Shown: piece after piece, positions 50,967 through 59,907 of the stretch | Position numbering within the stretch: the first letter of the stretch is position 1 | Layout: each line of letters opens with the position of its first letter | Source: Buttiauxella sp965119215 | GTDB taxonomy: Bacteria; Pseudomonadota; Gammaproteobacteria; Enterobacterales; Enterobacteriaceae | Length of the DNA: 64,000 nt | Direction of reading: 5' to 3' | Assembly (NCBI GenBank): GCA_965119215.1 | Contig: CBCPKK010000035.1 | Location: forward strand, 1-64,000 | The notes under the pieces: generated by a model | Told to the model about the DNA's origin: nothing | What the model saw: only the letters and a program-made list of their open reading frames with translations | Databases searched by the model: none | Translations under genes and position numbers: made by a program

Positions 50967-52583
50967 ATGACCAGCGCTGCACAGTTGCTGATGCGGGAAA
51001 AGTTCGAGACTTGCCTGAGTGTGATTCGCCAGGCGTCATTGCAAATCCTGCCACTCCTCACCATCAAAGCCGCCGAAGGCAAAGATCCCCAATGGTTTTT
51101 CCAACAGCTTGAGCAAGCCAGGCAGGCGCTGGGAAGCTGGATGGCGGTGGCAAAACGTTTAAATCTTAGCGATGCCGAAATTTCACATTTCACGCTGTTA
51201 TTGCGCCATTTGCAGCAACTGGTACCGCAGTATGAAAGCGGCCAGGAAGTCAGCCATAACCAGCTTATTGCCGCTTTGCGTTTTGTGAGTTATCTCGAAC
51301 GGGTGCGGGCAAAGCAGCCGTTGCTCGGGTATTCGACCGACATTGAAAGCAACGATAACGGCCAGCAGCAAAAAGCGATGCGCCAGATGCGCGCGCTGGA
51401 ATTGATGCTTAAAGGTTTGGTGGATAAAAGTTACGCCAGCCAGTCGCAACTGGTGCATAAACTGAAAACGCAGTTTGGCGCGGATTGTGTGCGTCGCTGG
51501 CTGAAAAATGGCGAGCGGGGCGACATTCTAAGCGGCATGCGTTTTAGCGAACTGGCTTTAATGGTGGTCGATAAAAAAGAATACGCGAACCATTACGCCG
51601 GGCTGTTTCAACATTCTTCGCAACTGAGCCTGCTGATTGACCAGCGCAAAACTCTGCAAACTTTTCTCGATGATGTACGCGAAATTCGTAACGACCTCGT
51701 TCAACAACAGACTTTAACGTCCGTACAGCTTGCGTTACTTGATGGTTATTACCAGGAAAGCAGCGCGGCTATTCAGCGCGCTTTTGATGATGGGCGAACC
51801 AAAGTGAACCCGGCAGCGCTGTTGGCGGCGGATGATGCTCAGCTCCAGAGTTGGCTTGCGCAGGCGCAGAAAAAATATCAGGCAACGGGGCGCGACACCG
51901 AAGAAGTCCGCGACACCATCGAACGGCCAGATCTGCGCAATACCAAAAGAAAACAAGACAGCGGCGAAACGCTGAAAATGCTGATGTGGTGCGCGGCGGG
52001 TGTGGCGGTGATCGGCGCGGCTATTTTCGGTATGTATTACCTGAGTGATGTCACCAACAAGCCAGCGGTTGCGAAAAGTGTGCCAGCAAAAACCACGGTT
52101 CTTGATTCATTACCGGAAACCGAAAGCGCGCGTGAGAAGCTGGCTAATATTGGCATCGCGTGGGAAGAAGGGAATTTACGATCAGCCATCGAGCGGGGGG
52201 ACACCGCCGTGGTGCGCCTGTTTATGCTGGGTGGTATGAACTGGAAAGTGTATTACACCGAGTCCGCACTGGCGGGCGATTACCGCGATGCGCTGAATAC
52301 TTTACTGCAATACCGCTCGCAGATGGATGAAAACTACCCGTGTCGGCGGATGGTCAGAACCATTAGCCAGGCGATGAACGACGGGCAAAGCCTGACGGCG
52401 CTGCGTAAACAATTCCTGAATACTTTTTGCACCGCACCCGAAGCAATTAAGCGTCAGAAAGAGGAATTAAACCGCGCTAAATTGCGACTTGATGCGCAAT
52501 TACAACGTAAGCCTGACCAACCGGAAACCGACGAAAAACGCGCAGTGGAAATTCAGAAAGCTATTTATGACGCGATGCGGTGA
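50967..52583 (+). CDS. STY4199-like HEPN-domain membrane protein
   Basis: A 538-aa protein with a largely helical N-terminal cytoplasmic region (residues 1-340), one membrane helix near 343-361 (MLMWCAAGVAVIGAAIFGMYY) and a C-terminal region with ankyrin-like helices (LRSAIERGDTAVVRLFMLGG, NWKVYYTESALAGDYRDALNTLL). It ends in a charged coiled-coil-like helix. It looks like the STY4199 family of enterobacterial HEPN-type proteins, though I cannot see a clear RxxxxH nuclease motif. Function unknown. AAAGGAAAA precedes the ATG. It follows yjiR by about 100 bp in the same direction. Confidence 0.65.
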   Translation: MTSAAQLLMREKFETCLSVIRQASLQILPLLTIKAAEGKDPQWFFQQLEQARQALGSWMAVAKRLNLSDAEISHFTLLLRHLQQLVPQYESGQEVSHNQLIAALRFVSYLERVRAKQPLLGYSTDIESNDNGQQQKAMRQMRALELMLKGLVDKSYASQSQLVHKLKTQFGADCVRRWLKNGERGDILSGMRFSELALMVVDKKEYANHYAGLFQHSSQLSLLIDQRKTLQTFLDDVREIRNDLVQQQTLTSVQLALLDGYYQESSAAIQRAFDDGRTKVNPAALLAADDAQLQSWLAQAQKKYQATGRDTEEVRDTIERPDLRNTKRKQDSGETLKMLMWCAAGVAVIGAAIFGMYYLSDVTNKPAVAKSVPAKTTVLDSLPETESAREKLANIGIAWEEGNLRSAIERGDTAVVRLFMLGGMNWKVYYTESALAGDYRDALNTLLQYRSQMDENYPCRRMVRTISQAMNDGQSLTALRKQFLNTFCTAPEAIKRQKEELNRAKLRLDAQLQRKPDQPETDEKRAVEIQKAIYDAMR

Positions 52584-52621
52584 GGGAAACCCCTCACCGC
52601 AGTATTTAAAGGTTTACGCCA

Positions 52622-53998
52622 TTACCACCAGGCTTCCCACATTGCGCCAACGTTGAAGGAATCAAGCTGAGTGTTGTCCTCGCCTGCAACGCGCGTGGTG
52701 TGGTTGTTTTCGACCTGGCCGCCCGTCACATAGAAGCGCAGCATTGGTCGGAATTCTGGTCCCATCGCGATGGAAATGTTTTGCGAGAGTGTCAGCTTCC
52801 AGCCTTTGTTGTCGCCGTCATTTTCGTAATCTACGCGCTGGTAACCCGCTTCAAGCCAGGTTGAATGCACGTTGTTCCAGAAATACATTGGGCGAACGAT
52901 GGCACCGTAGTTGCGACGGTTGTCTTGCGTTTGCTCGTCGTTGTCGTAATCGTGGAAAGCGAGAAGATATTCCACCTGCATTTGCGGCGTGAACTTATAG
53001 TTGCCTTCAAAGCTGGTATACACCGTATGCAAGCCATTGGTTTTGTTATAAACGCTGTTATCGGAATGGTCAGAGTAACGGGCGATAATTTTGTTCAGGC
53101 TGCTCTCGCCGGTATGGCTTAACACGACTGCGGCCTGCCAGGCTTTAGAGCGGTCGTCGCTGTCGATAGCTTTGGAATCAAAGCCGTAGTTGGCGTACAG
53201 CTCGAAATCGATCGGGCCGAATTTGATGCCGTGCAGTTTTGAGGTAGCCGCGTAGTTGCCTTTATCGCCCGTGCCGGAGCCGCCAGTACAAGAGATGCGT
53301 GACGGGTTACTGCCGTCGTCAATCATTTCAGGGTCGCACTGCTCCACGGAGCCAACGCCCGCCAGATCCAGTTGAGCGAAACCGAGATCGAAGTTTTTCA
53401 CCCCTGCGCCTTGCCCGTCGTGGTTCATCCAGAAGTAGTCGTTTATGCCCTGTTGTGGACGTTGATGGAAGTCACGGCCCGCCCAGAAATAGGCATTCGG
53501 CTGTGATTCAAACAGATTGGTGACGCCAGCGTAGGCTTTTTTCAGGTTAACTTCGTCGCCCCAATGGTCGATCATTACACCGACATCCCACACCGCACCG
53601 GCTTCGCTTTTAAAGGCTTTGGTGAGCTGGTATTCGCCGCCGTTGCCTTCGTTACCTAAACGACCAATGGCAGACGAGCCGTTATAAGAGCCGTCAACAC
53701 CGATATATTTTTGGTCGCCCGCCTGGAAATGCGCACCGTAACGCGCATAGCCGGTAAATTTAAGCCCCAACGGAATAGACAAGTCCGGCGTGGTCGGAAT
53801 TTGTGGGGAAACCAGGACATCATTCTTTTGAAGTCGCGCCGCATCCATTTTCGCTTCACGGTCAGCCAGCGCTTTATCGACGGCCTTAGTCACCATTTGA
53901 TCGATCTGTTCCTGAGACATTTCTTGTGCGAGTACAGAAATTGGGCAAAGCGCGGCGATAACCGCCAGTGTTAATGGAAGCTGTTTAATTATTTTCAT
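52622..53998 (-). CDS. LamB/ScrY-type carbohydrate porin
   Basis: A 458-aa outer-membrane sugar porin. The signal peptide ends SVLA before QEMSQEQ. An N-terminal segment (QIDQMVTKAVDKALADREAKMDAARLQ, residues about 30-58) is predicted to be coiled coil, as in ScrY and unlike LamB. The barrel starts at GLKFTGYARYGAHFQ, carries the LamB-type WAGRDFHQRPQQGINDYFWMN motif and ends WEAWW with a C-terminal aromatic residue. It is the last gene of a PTS operon, so it should admit that system's disaccharide or oligosaccharide. A 170-bp gap precedes it. Confidence 0.92.
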   Translation of the reverse strand: MKIIKQLPLTLAVIAALCPISVLAQEMSQEQIDQMVTKAVDKALADREAKMDAARLQKNDVLVSPQIPTTPDLSIPLGLKFTGYARYGAHFQAGDQKYIGVDGSYNGSSAIGRLGNEGNGGEYQLTKAFKSEAGAVWDVGVMIDHWGDEVNLKKAYAGVTNLFESQPNAYFWAGRDFHQRPQQGINDYFWMNHDGQGAGVKNFDLGFAQLDLAGVGSVEQCDPEMIDDGSNPSRISCTGGSGTGDKGNYAATSKLHGIKFGPIDFELYANYGFDSKAIDSDDRSKAWQAAVVLSHTGESSLNKIIARYSDHSDNSVYNKTNGLHTVYTSFEGNYKFTPQMQVEYLLAFHDYDNDEQTQDNRRNYGAIVRPMYFWNNVHSTWLEAGYQRVDYENDGDNKGWKLTLSQNISIAMGPEFRPMLRFYVTGGQVENNHTTRVAGEDNTQLDSFNVGAMWEAWW

Positions 53999-54171
53999 TG
54001 TAATCTCAATTTAGTAATTTATTTTTTAGACAATAAACATCCTGTTCATGATTAATAGAGAAAACCCTATAACCAAAACATATTTATTTTTTATACTTTA
54101 ATCGGATTGAACTTAATTAAAATTATTTACGTAATGACTTCTCCGTGCCAGAGGTTAAAAGTTTCTATTTT

Positions 54172-54477
54172 TTATTTCTGATAAAGATGAATAATTTCTG
54201 TCGATAACTCACGCGCTAACATTGATGTCATTAAGTGGTCCTGTGCATGAACCATAATTAATGTCATGGGTTGTTTGGCTTCGCCAGCATCCTGTTCAAT
54301 CAATTTGGTTTGCATTTTATGGGCTTCACGAGCGTAACCATCGGCTTCCTGTAGAAGAAGTTTTGCTTCTTCAATATTTCCCTGACGTGCTGAATGCAGT
54401 GCTTCAAAACAGAGGCTACGTGATTGCCCGGCATTCATAATAATTTCCATTACGGCTTCTTCTAATTCAATCATCAC
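54172..54477 (-). CDS. PTS lactose/cellobiose-type IIA component
   Basis: A 101-aa cytoplasmic, helical phosphocarrier of the LacF/ChbA family. The phosphorylated His is in LIMVHAQDHLMTS, most probably His77. It passes phosphate from HPr to the IIB protein encoded upstream. The gene order IIB-IIC-IIA differs from the E. coli chb order (B-C-A-R-F-G) in having a porin next and no regulator or glucosidase. Two ATGs at 54477 and 54474 are possible starts. Confidence 0.93.
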   Translation of the reverse strand: MMIELEEAVMEIIMNAGQSRSLCFEALHSARQGNIEEAKLLLQEADGYAREAHKMQTKLIEQDAGEAKQPMTLIMVHAQDHLMTSMLARELSTEIIHLYQK

Positions 54478-54504
54478 TTATTCCAGAGTTAATATGGGTA
54501 TTGA

Positions 54505-55830
54505 TTAATTGCTGGTTGCCGCTTCTGTCAAAGGTGCGCGAGCTTCTTTTTCTTCGGCAGTTTTCTGCAATGAACGCTCATAAGCGCGCAGGAATGGCAG
54601 ATAAATTACGGTAGAAACAACCATACACATTACGCACATGACGACCGGACTAAAGGCCCAGTTTGTTGCCCATGATGCGCCAATCGGAGCCGGTGTTGTC
54701 CACGGAGTCAGAGAAACGACTTGAGCCAACCAGCCTAATTTCGTGGCGGTATAAGCCAGAATTGCGTTGACCATCGGTACGCAAATAAACGGAATGAACA
54801 GCAGCGGGTTCATGATAATAGGTGCGCCGAACAGAATCGGTTCGTTGATATTAAAGAAGCTCGGAACGATACCCATTTTACCGATAGTGCGTAAGTGGGT
54901 GACTTTACTGCGCAGCAATAAGAAGGCTAGCGGCAATGTGGAACCGACGCCGCCAATCAACAAATAGTGATCCCAGAAACCTTGCAGATAGATATGCGGT
55001 AACGCGGTGCCAGCAGCAAGGGCCGCCTGGTTTGCTGCAAGGTTGGTCATCCAGAATGGGTTCATGATGCCGGTAACAATCAGCGAACCGTGAATACCCG
55101 AGAACCAAAAAATCTGGCAAAGCAGCACAGACAAAAGAATGGCAGGCAGGGAATCGGATGCAGAAACCAGTGGTGCCAGCAGATGCATAATCGCCTGCGG
55201 CATAATCATGCCGGTTTGCGCTTCGATGAATAAATTCAGCGGATGCAGCGTGCCGATAATCACGACGACAGGGATCAGGATCTCAAACGAACGCGCCACA
55301 CCCGTCGGTACTTCTTTAGGTAGACGAATCGTGATTTTGTGTTCTTTCAGGGCGGCATAAATACGCGTGGAATAAATCGACGTAATCAGCGCGGTGAAAA
55401 TGCCTTGCCCGGAAAGGTACTGCGTGGAAATTTTGCCGTCAGCATAGGGTGCTGCAACCAGCAAAAATGCCATAAAGGCCAACAGACCGGACATCACCGG
55501 GTCGAGATTAAACTGTCGCCCAAGACTTGCACCAATGCCAACCGAGATGAAGAACGTCATCACGCCCATGCTCAGGTTAAAAGGCAGCATCAACTGTTCA
55601 CGGTAAGTCTGTGAAAAATCCAGCCAGGCGCGGGCAAAGCCAATAGTGGTATCAGCGGAGAACGGTGGGAAAATAAATACCAGCATAAACGAGCCGATAA
55701 TCATAAACGGCAGGGCTGCGGTGAACCCATCACGAATAGCGATAACGTATTTTTGTTGCCCCAGACGACCGGCCAGCGGAGTGATGGACTGCTCAATCAC
55801 CGTCACCATAGATTGATATAGCGAACTCAT
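54505..55830 (-). CDS. PTS lactose/cellobiose-type IIC permease
   Basis: A 441-aa inner-membrane sugar channel of the ChbC family, with about 10 hydrophobic segments. Hallmarks are the N-terminal IAIRDGFTAALPFMIIGSF, the substrate-site loop FFNINEPILFGAPIIMNP and the C-terminal WTTPAPIG. It transports and phosphorylates a beta-glucoside, chitobiose-like or galactoside sugar; the exact substrate cannot be read from the sequence. Twelve bases separate it from IIB. Confidence 0.94.
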   Translation of the reverse strand: MSSLYQSMVTVIEQSITPLAGRLGQQKYVIAIRDGFTAALPFMIIGSFMLVFIFPPFSADTTIGFARAWLDFSQTYREQLMLPFNLSMGVMTFFISVGIGASLGRQFNLDPVMSGLLAFMAFLLVAAPYADGKISTQYLSGQGIFTALITSIYSTRIYAALKEHKITIRLPKEVPTGVARSFEILIPVVVIIGTLHPLNLFIEAQTGMIMPQAIMHLLAPLVSASDSLPAILLSVLLCQIFWFSGIHGSLIVTGIMNPFWMTNLAANQAALAAGTALPHIYLQGFWDHYLLIGGVGSTLPLAFLLLRSKVTHLRTIGKMGIVPSFFNINEPILFGAPIIMNPLLFIPFICVPMVNAILAYTATKLGWLAQVVSLTPWTTPAPIGASWATNWAFSPVVMCVMCMVVSTVIYLPFLRAYERSLQKTAEEKEARAPLTEAATSN

Positions 55831-55842
55831 ATGAAAACCCTT

Positions 55843-56157
55843 TTAGTGAGCCGCTTCGATGAGCGACAGAGCATAATCCAGCACCTTATCGCCACGCTGC
55901 ATTCCGTAGTCCATCATCTCAATGGCTTGAACGGGAATACCGTGAGAGGCAGTCTTTTCTGAGAGCGTACTTAACATATATTTCACCTGCGGCCCGAGCA
56001 GCACGACCTGATAGCGCGGGAACTGCACATCAAATTCCGCGACGCCGTAAGCCTCTATTTCAACAGGTAATCCGCGTTCTTCAGCAGCCGCCAGCATCTT
56101 TCTGACCAGCAGGCTGGTGGACATTCCGGCGGAACAACACAACATGATCTTGACCAT
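55843..56157 (-). CDS. PTS lactose/cellobiose-type IIB component
   Basis: A 104-aa phosphocarrier with the low-molecular-weight-phosphatase-like fold of ChbB. The phospho-cysteine is Cys8 in MLCCSAGMSTSLL, and the GPQVKYM motif is also present. It is first in the operon and transcribed away from the LacI-type gene across a 290-bp control region with two operators. Confidence 0.94.
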   Translation of the reverse strand: MVKIMLCCSAGMSTSLLVRKMLAAAEERGLPVEIEAYGVAEFDVQFPRYQVVLLGPQVKYMLSTLSEKTASHGIPVQAIEMMDYGMQRGDKVLDYALSLIEAAH

Positions 56158-56211
56158 TAAAACTCATCCTTAAAATGTAAATAAAGTATTGCGGAAATGA
56201 TTTGATACTTT

Positions 56212-56229
56212 ATGGAAACCGTTTTCCAT
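56212..56229. promoter_or_regulatory. LacI-family operator 1
   Basis: ATGGAAACCGTTTTCCAT, a near-perfect palindrome with central CG, the general form of LacI/GalR-family operators. It lies 55-72 bp upstream of the IIB start. Confidence 0.8.
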
Positions 56230-56336
56230 CCGCAGCCAACGAATCTGTGATATCCATCATGATCCTGTCTTTATAGGCTTCGCTTATTGGATCATCATCA
56301 CGAAATTGTCTGGTGAATGTATGGTTTGGACATCAA

Positions 56337-56355
56337 ATGGAAAATCGGTTTCCAT
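56337..56355. promoter_or_regulatory. LacI-family operator 2
   Basis: ATGGAAA-ATCGG-TTTCCAT, the same arms as operator 1 with one extra central base. It is 125 bp from operator 1 and about 97 bp from the repressor start, so it fits autoregulation or looping between both sites. Confidence 0.75.
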
Positions 56356-56452
56356 GAAAAATGGAAACGACTATACTGAAAACGGCGGCAAGATGAGCCA
56401 AAGTTGTATTCAGGACAGACAGGCGTAAACCAGAGCCTGAAAAAGGAAAATG

Positions 56453-57409
56453 ATGTCTACAATCAATGATGTATCGCGTTTAGCTGGGGTGTCTAAAGCC
56501 ACAGTATCACGGGTGTTGAGTGGATCTCGAGGGGTAAAGGAGGCAAGCCGCCTGGCCGTTCTCAAGGCGGTGGAAGAATTGCATTATCGTCCAAACGTTA
56601 TCGCACAGTCCTTACTTAGCCAGTCAACGGGTTGTATCGGCGTGATTTGCGCGCAGGAAAATATCAACCAAACTACCGGCTATCTGTATGCGCTGGAAAA
56701 ACACCTCAGCCAACATCAAAAGCATCTGTTGCTGCGTTTTGCCAATAGCAAAACCGAAGTGATGCATGCCCTTGACGAACTGACCTGCGGCCTGTGCGAT
56801 GACGTGCTGATTATCGGCGCGCGTTTTCCGCTAAACATTAGCGATGAAAATGTCATTCTGGTGGATTGCGTGGATGTTGATTCCAGCAACAGCATTCAGT
56901 TTGATCACGCTTTCGCCGCGGAAACCGCCTGTAATTATTTGATTAAACAGGGAAGAAGGCAGATTGCGGTTATCAACCCTGATTCATGCGGTTCCGTTGA
57001 TCAAATCTTGTTAGGTTATAAACGCGCACTGGAAAACAATTTCCTGCCGTTTAACCGCAATCTCATTTTTATGGATTCAACGTCTTCATCGGTGGCGCTG
57101 CAAGTGCTGCTCAATAACAGCACTACGCTGAATTTCAACGCATTACTGGTGGCTGACGAGCAAGAAGCACAGCGCATCATCCCGCAATTGCAGGCGTTTA
57201 ATAAATCCGTACCGGAAGACATTATGGTGTTTAGCCTGGCCGGTTCGCTGCATTTGCCGGGTATTCCGACTATTCCCGCCATTGAATATTCGATGGATGC
57301 GATGGCGGCCAGAATCGTGGTGTGGCTGACGGAGAAAACCAAAAGTGCGTTGGGTTCGAACGTACTGCGTGGGGATCTGATTATTCCGGACAGGGTCGGC
57401 AGAAAGTAA
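56453..57409 (+). CDS. LacI-family transcriptional repressor
   Basis: A 318-aa regulator with a LacI-type HTH (TINDVSRLAGVSKATVSRVL), the hinge helix (VIAQSLLSQ) and a periplasmic-binding-like effector domain. It is divergent from the PTS-porin operon, and palindromes of the LacI type lie between them, so it almost certainly controls that operon; the inducer would be the imported sugar or its phosphate. ATGs at 56450 and 56453 are both possible; the second has better spacing to AAAAGGA. Confidence 0.92.
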   Translation: MSTINDVSRLAGVSKATVSRVLSGSRGVKEASRLAVLKAVEELHYRPNVIAQSLLSQSTGCIGVICAQENINQTTGYLYALEKHLSQHQKHLLLRFANSKTEVMHALDELTCGLCDDVLIIGARFPLNISDENVILVDCVDVDSSNSIQFDHAFAAETACNYLIKQGRRQIAVINPDSCGSVDQILLGYKRALENNFLPFNRNLIFMDSTSSSVALQVLLNNSTTLNFNALLVADEQEAQRIIPQLQAFNKSVPEDIMVFSLAGSLHLPGIPTIPAIEYSMDAMAARIVVWLTEKTKSALGSNVLRGDLIIPDRVGRK

Positions 57410-57437
57410 CTTCTGGCTGGCAGGATTATTTGTTGCA

Positions 57438-57520
57438 GACATAAAAAAACTGACCTTTACGGTCAGTTTTTCGAGATTAAAACATGCAGGAATATTTTTC
57501 CTGGACTATCTCATGGTAGC
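57438..57520. repeat. Direct repeat, gor tail and terminator (distal copy)
   Basis: An 83-bp near-identical copy of 59908-59992, with two 1-bp gaps and two substitutions at the inner edge. It contains a terminator (AAAAACTGACC/GGTCAGTTTTT) and, on the minus strand, the last codons of gor (ACC ATG AGA TAG, reading TMR-stop), but no gor gene precedes it. It serves now as a possible terminator for the lacI-type gene. Confidence 0.92.
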
Positions 57521-57808
57521 GCAATACCCATACAGGATTTAAATGTCGAAAAGTTGGTCGCGAATGTCATCGATATCAAAAGCTTAAGCTACTCAGCATC
57601 ATTCTTATGATAGTTTATCTGGATGACTTGATGAGAACCTCTCTATTCAGGTGGCCAGATTTAGTATTCCATTTCAACTTTACGTTGAAAAGATCATTGA
57701 AGACAACTTACCATCTGTTAAAGAAGTGGTGGCAGATCTAATATTTTCATGGCAAACAATGTTGTAGGCTGAAGAAAAATTTAAAGACGTATTAAAAGGA
57801 GTTATATA
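57521..57808. other. AT-rich leader of the DUF262 gene, with ORF fragments
   Basis: No complete gene. One frame is open from 57627 to a TAG at 57765-57767; its 45 codons (e.g. FQLYVEKIIEDNLPSVKEV) look protein-like but have no clear start. Another frame is open from about 57537 to 57750. They could be the tail of a lost partner gene. The last 30 bp hold the AAAAGGAG ribosome-binding site of the DUF262 gene. Confidence 0.4.
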
Positions 57809-59596
57809 ATGGCTGGTTATGAAGCACCAATTACAATAAAAAAAGCAATCGACAACATTAAGAAGCGACATTATGTACTTCCGTCTATCCAGCGTGAATT
57901 TGTTTGGGACACTGACCAGATTGAGACTCTCTTTGATTCGCTAATGCGTGATTATCCAATCAGCACCTTTCTATTTTGGAAGGTTGATAAAAATAAAGTT
58001 AAAAACTTTCAGTTTTATGAGTTTTTACGTAATTACCATGAAAAGGACAATCGGCACAATCGTAAAGCTGAGTTATCTAATGATGAAGACATCATTGCAT
58101 TATTAGATGGCCAACAGCGAATGACATCTATGTATGTAGCGCTTACCGGTACTTATGCTAAAAAGATGCCATACTACAAATGGAGCAATCCACATGCATT
58201 CCCGGCAAAGAGACTATATCTAAATTTATTAAAGCCCTCCGATGAGTTAGAAGTGGAGTATGATTTTAATTTTCTAACTGAAGATGAAGCACAGTCGCAA
58301 GAAGATCATTACTGGTTCGAATGCAGTAAAATATTAGAAATCACAGATATGGGTAAGATATCCATGTACTTGATGAAAAATAAACTAATGGATACCTCAC
58401 TTTATTCAGAACAAGAGTCTGAATTTGCAATTAATACATTGAATGAATTTTTCAATGTTATTCATCAAAAAGGTACCATTAGTTATTACCTTGAAGAAGG
58501 TGAAGAGCTAGACAAAGTACTACAAATTTTCATTCGGATTAACAGTGGTGGTACTAAACTAAGCTACTCAGATCTATTGCTATCTATAGCAACTGCTCAG
58601 TGGAAAGACAAAGATGCTCGTGAGGTTATTCATGAGTTTGTAGACACCATAAACCAAATAGGCGATGGTTTTAATTTCAATAAAGACATTGTGCTGAAAT
58701 CTTGTCTAGTGCTAGCTGATTTTGACGTAAAATTTAAAGTAGATAATTTCACTAAAGAAAATATGGCTATCATTGAAGCTAACTGGGACAAATCATCAGC
58801 TGCGATGCGATCAAGTATCGAGCTTGTATCTAAGTTTGGTTACTGCAGAGATAATCTTACTGCTACAAATACCATCATACCTATTGCATATTTTATTTAT
58901 AAAAATGGATTTGAAGAAAGTATCCTTCATAGTTCGCATAGGGAAGGTGACCGGAAAGCAGTTAAAGAATGGTTAGCTCGAGTTTTAATCAAAGGGACAT
59001 TCGGTGGTCAACCTGATTCAATTTATCCCAAAATGCGTGATTTAATTAATGCTAATCTTGGCAGATTTCCACTGGCCGAGACCATTGCTCACTATAAAGG
59101 CAGCCGTAAATCCATCAGCTTTACTGAAGATGACATCGATAATTTACTCGAGCTGCAATATGGAAAAGCAAAAACTTATTCAGTATTAACTCTGTTATAT
59201 TTGGGGTTAAATAATGCATACAAGTATCATCAAGACCATATTCATCCTCAATCGTTCTTTAGCAAACCTAAGTTACGTCAGTTGGGTATATCAGAGCAAG
59301 ATATTGAGTTGTTTTTAAATAATTACAATAAGCTACCCAATCTACAATTACTTGAAGCAACCAGTAATGTTGAAAAAAACGACCAAGCATTTGATCAATG
59401 GCTAAGTAAATACTTTACGGTACCAGAGTCATATGAAAGCTACTTAATGCAGAATTTAATAGCACCTTCTCAGTCATTAATATTTACTGATTTTTTAGCC
59501 TTCTTTGAGCAACGTAAGCAGAATATTAAAAATAGATTTATGCAAATGTTAGATGTAAAAACGACTACACATGATTCGGAGTTAATCGAAGTGTAA
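57809..59596 (+). CDS. DUF262-HNH protein, GmrSD-like candidate defence nuclease
   Basis: A 595-aa protein. The N-terminal DUF262 (GmrS/ParB-like) domain has the core IQREFVWDTDQIETLFDSL and LLDGQQRMTSMYVAL, with DGQQR as the nucleotide-binding and hydrolysis motif. The C-terminal DUF1524-type HNH nuclease is visible as DHIHPQSFF near residues 473-481, with NNYNKLPNLQLLE and SNVEKND completing the fold. Such two-domain proteins include type IV restriction enzymes that attack modified phage DNA (GmrSD) and other defence proteins (BrxU-like, SspE-like). No methylase or phosphorothioation genes are nearby. The gene is much more AT-rich than its neighbours and lies between direct repeats of the gor end, which indicates horizontal gain. 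Confidence 0.88.
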   Translation: MAGYEAPITIKKAIDNIKKRHYVLPSIQREFVWDTDQIETLFDSLMRDYPISTFLFWKVDKNKVKNFQFYEFLRNYHEKDNRHNRKAELSNDEDIIALLDGQQRMTSMYVALTGTYAKKMPYYKWSNPHAFPAKRLYLNLLKPSDELEVEYDFNFLTEDEAQSQEDHYWFECSKILEITDMGKISMYLMKNKLMDTSLYSEQESEFAINTLNEFFNVIHQKGTISYYLEEGEELDKVLQIFIRINSGGTKLSYSDLLLSIATAQWKDKDAREVIHEFVDTINQIGDGFNFNKDIVLKSCLVLADFDVKFKVDNFTKENMAIIEANWDKSSAAMRSSIELVSKFGYCRDNLTATNTIIPIAYFIYKNGFEESILHSSHREGDRKAVKEWLARVLIKGTFGGQPDSIYPKMRDLINANLGRFPLAETIAHYKGSRKSISFTEDDIDNLLELQYGKAKTYSVLTLLYLGLNNAYKYHQDHIHPQSFFSKPKLRQLGISEQDIELFLNNYNKLPNLQLLEATSNVEKNDQAFDQWLSKYFTVPESYESYLMQNLIAPSQSLIFTDFLAFFEQRKQNIKNRFMQMLDVKTTTHDSELIEV

Positions 59597-59907
59597 TGAC
59601 CCAATAAAGTGTAGAGAAATATCTATGGGGTGCTGCGACGACATTGTGCGGCACCATTGATGCGGGCGATTATAAATAATAAATTTCCCCATTAATGTTC
59701 TTTAAACGTATGTGTGATATATATCAACAAGTGATTGATGTGTTTTTGTTCTCAACGGCTTAATTCTTGGATTAGACATAGCCCAGAGCAATTTTCGAAA
59801 CAGTTAGTTTTAAGATTAATCAGATTTCAGCCAATTAAAGTGAAATGATATTTTTGATATTTAATTCCGATAAGAATGAAAAATCAGAATCACAGTAATA
59901 AAGCGAA
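59597..59907. other. AT-rich region behind the DUF262 gene (310 bp)
   Basis: No ORF found. A hairpin GGTGCTGC/GTGCGGCACC at about 59630-59657 may end the DUF262 transcript. The rest is AT-rich islet DNA up to the gor-proximal repeat. Confidence 0.5.

Larger units (their letters stand above)
56158..56452. promoter_or_regulatory. Divergent control region, PTS operon/lacI-type gene
   Basis: A 295-bp region between the two divergent starts. It contains two GGAAA...TTTCC palindromes (56212-56229 and 56337-56355) and a further half-site (ATGGAAACGA, at about 56361). Individual promoters could not be assigned. Confidence 0.7.
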
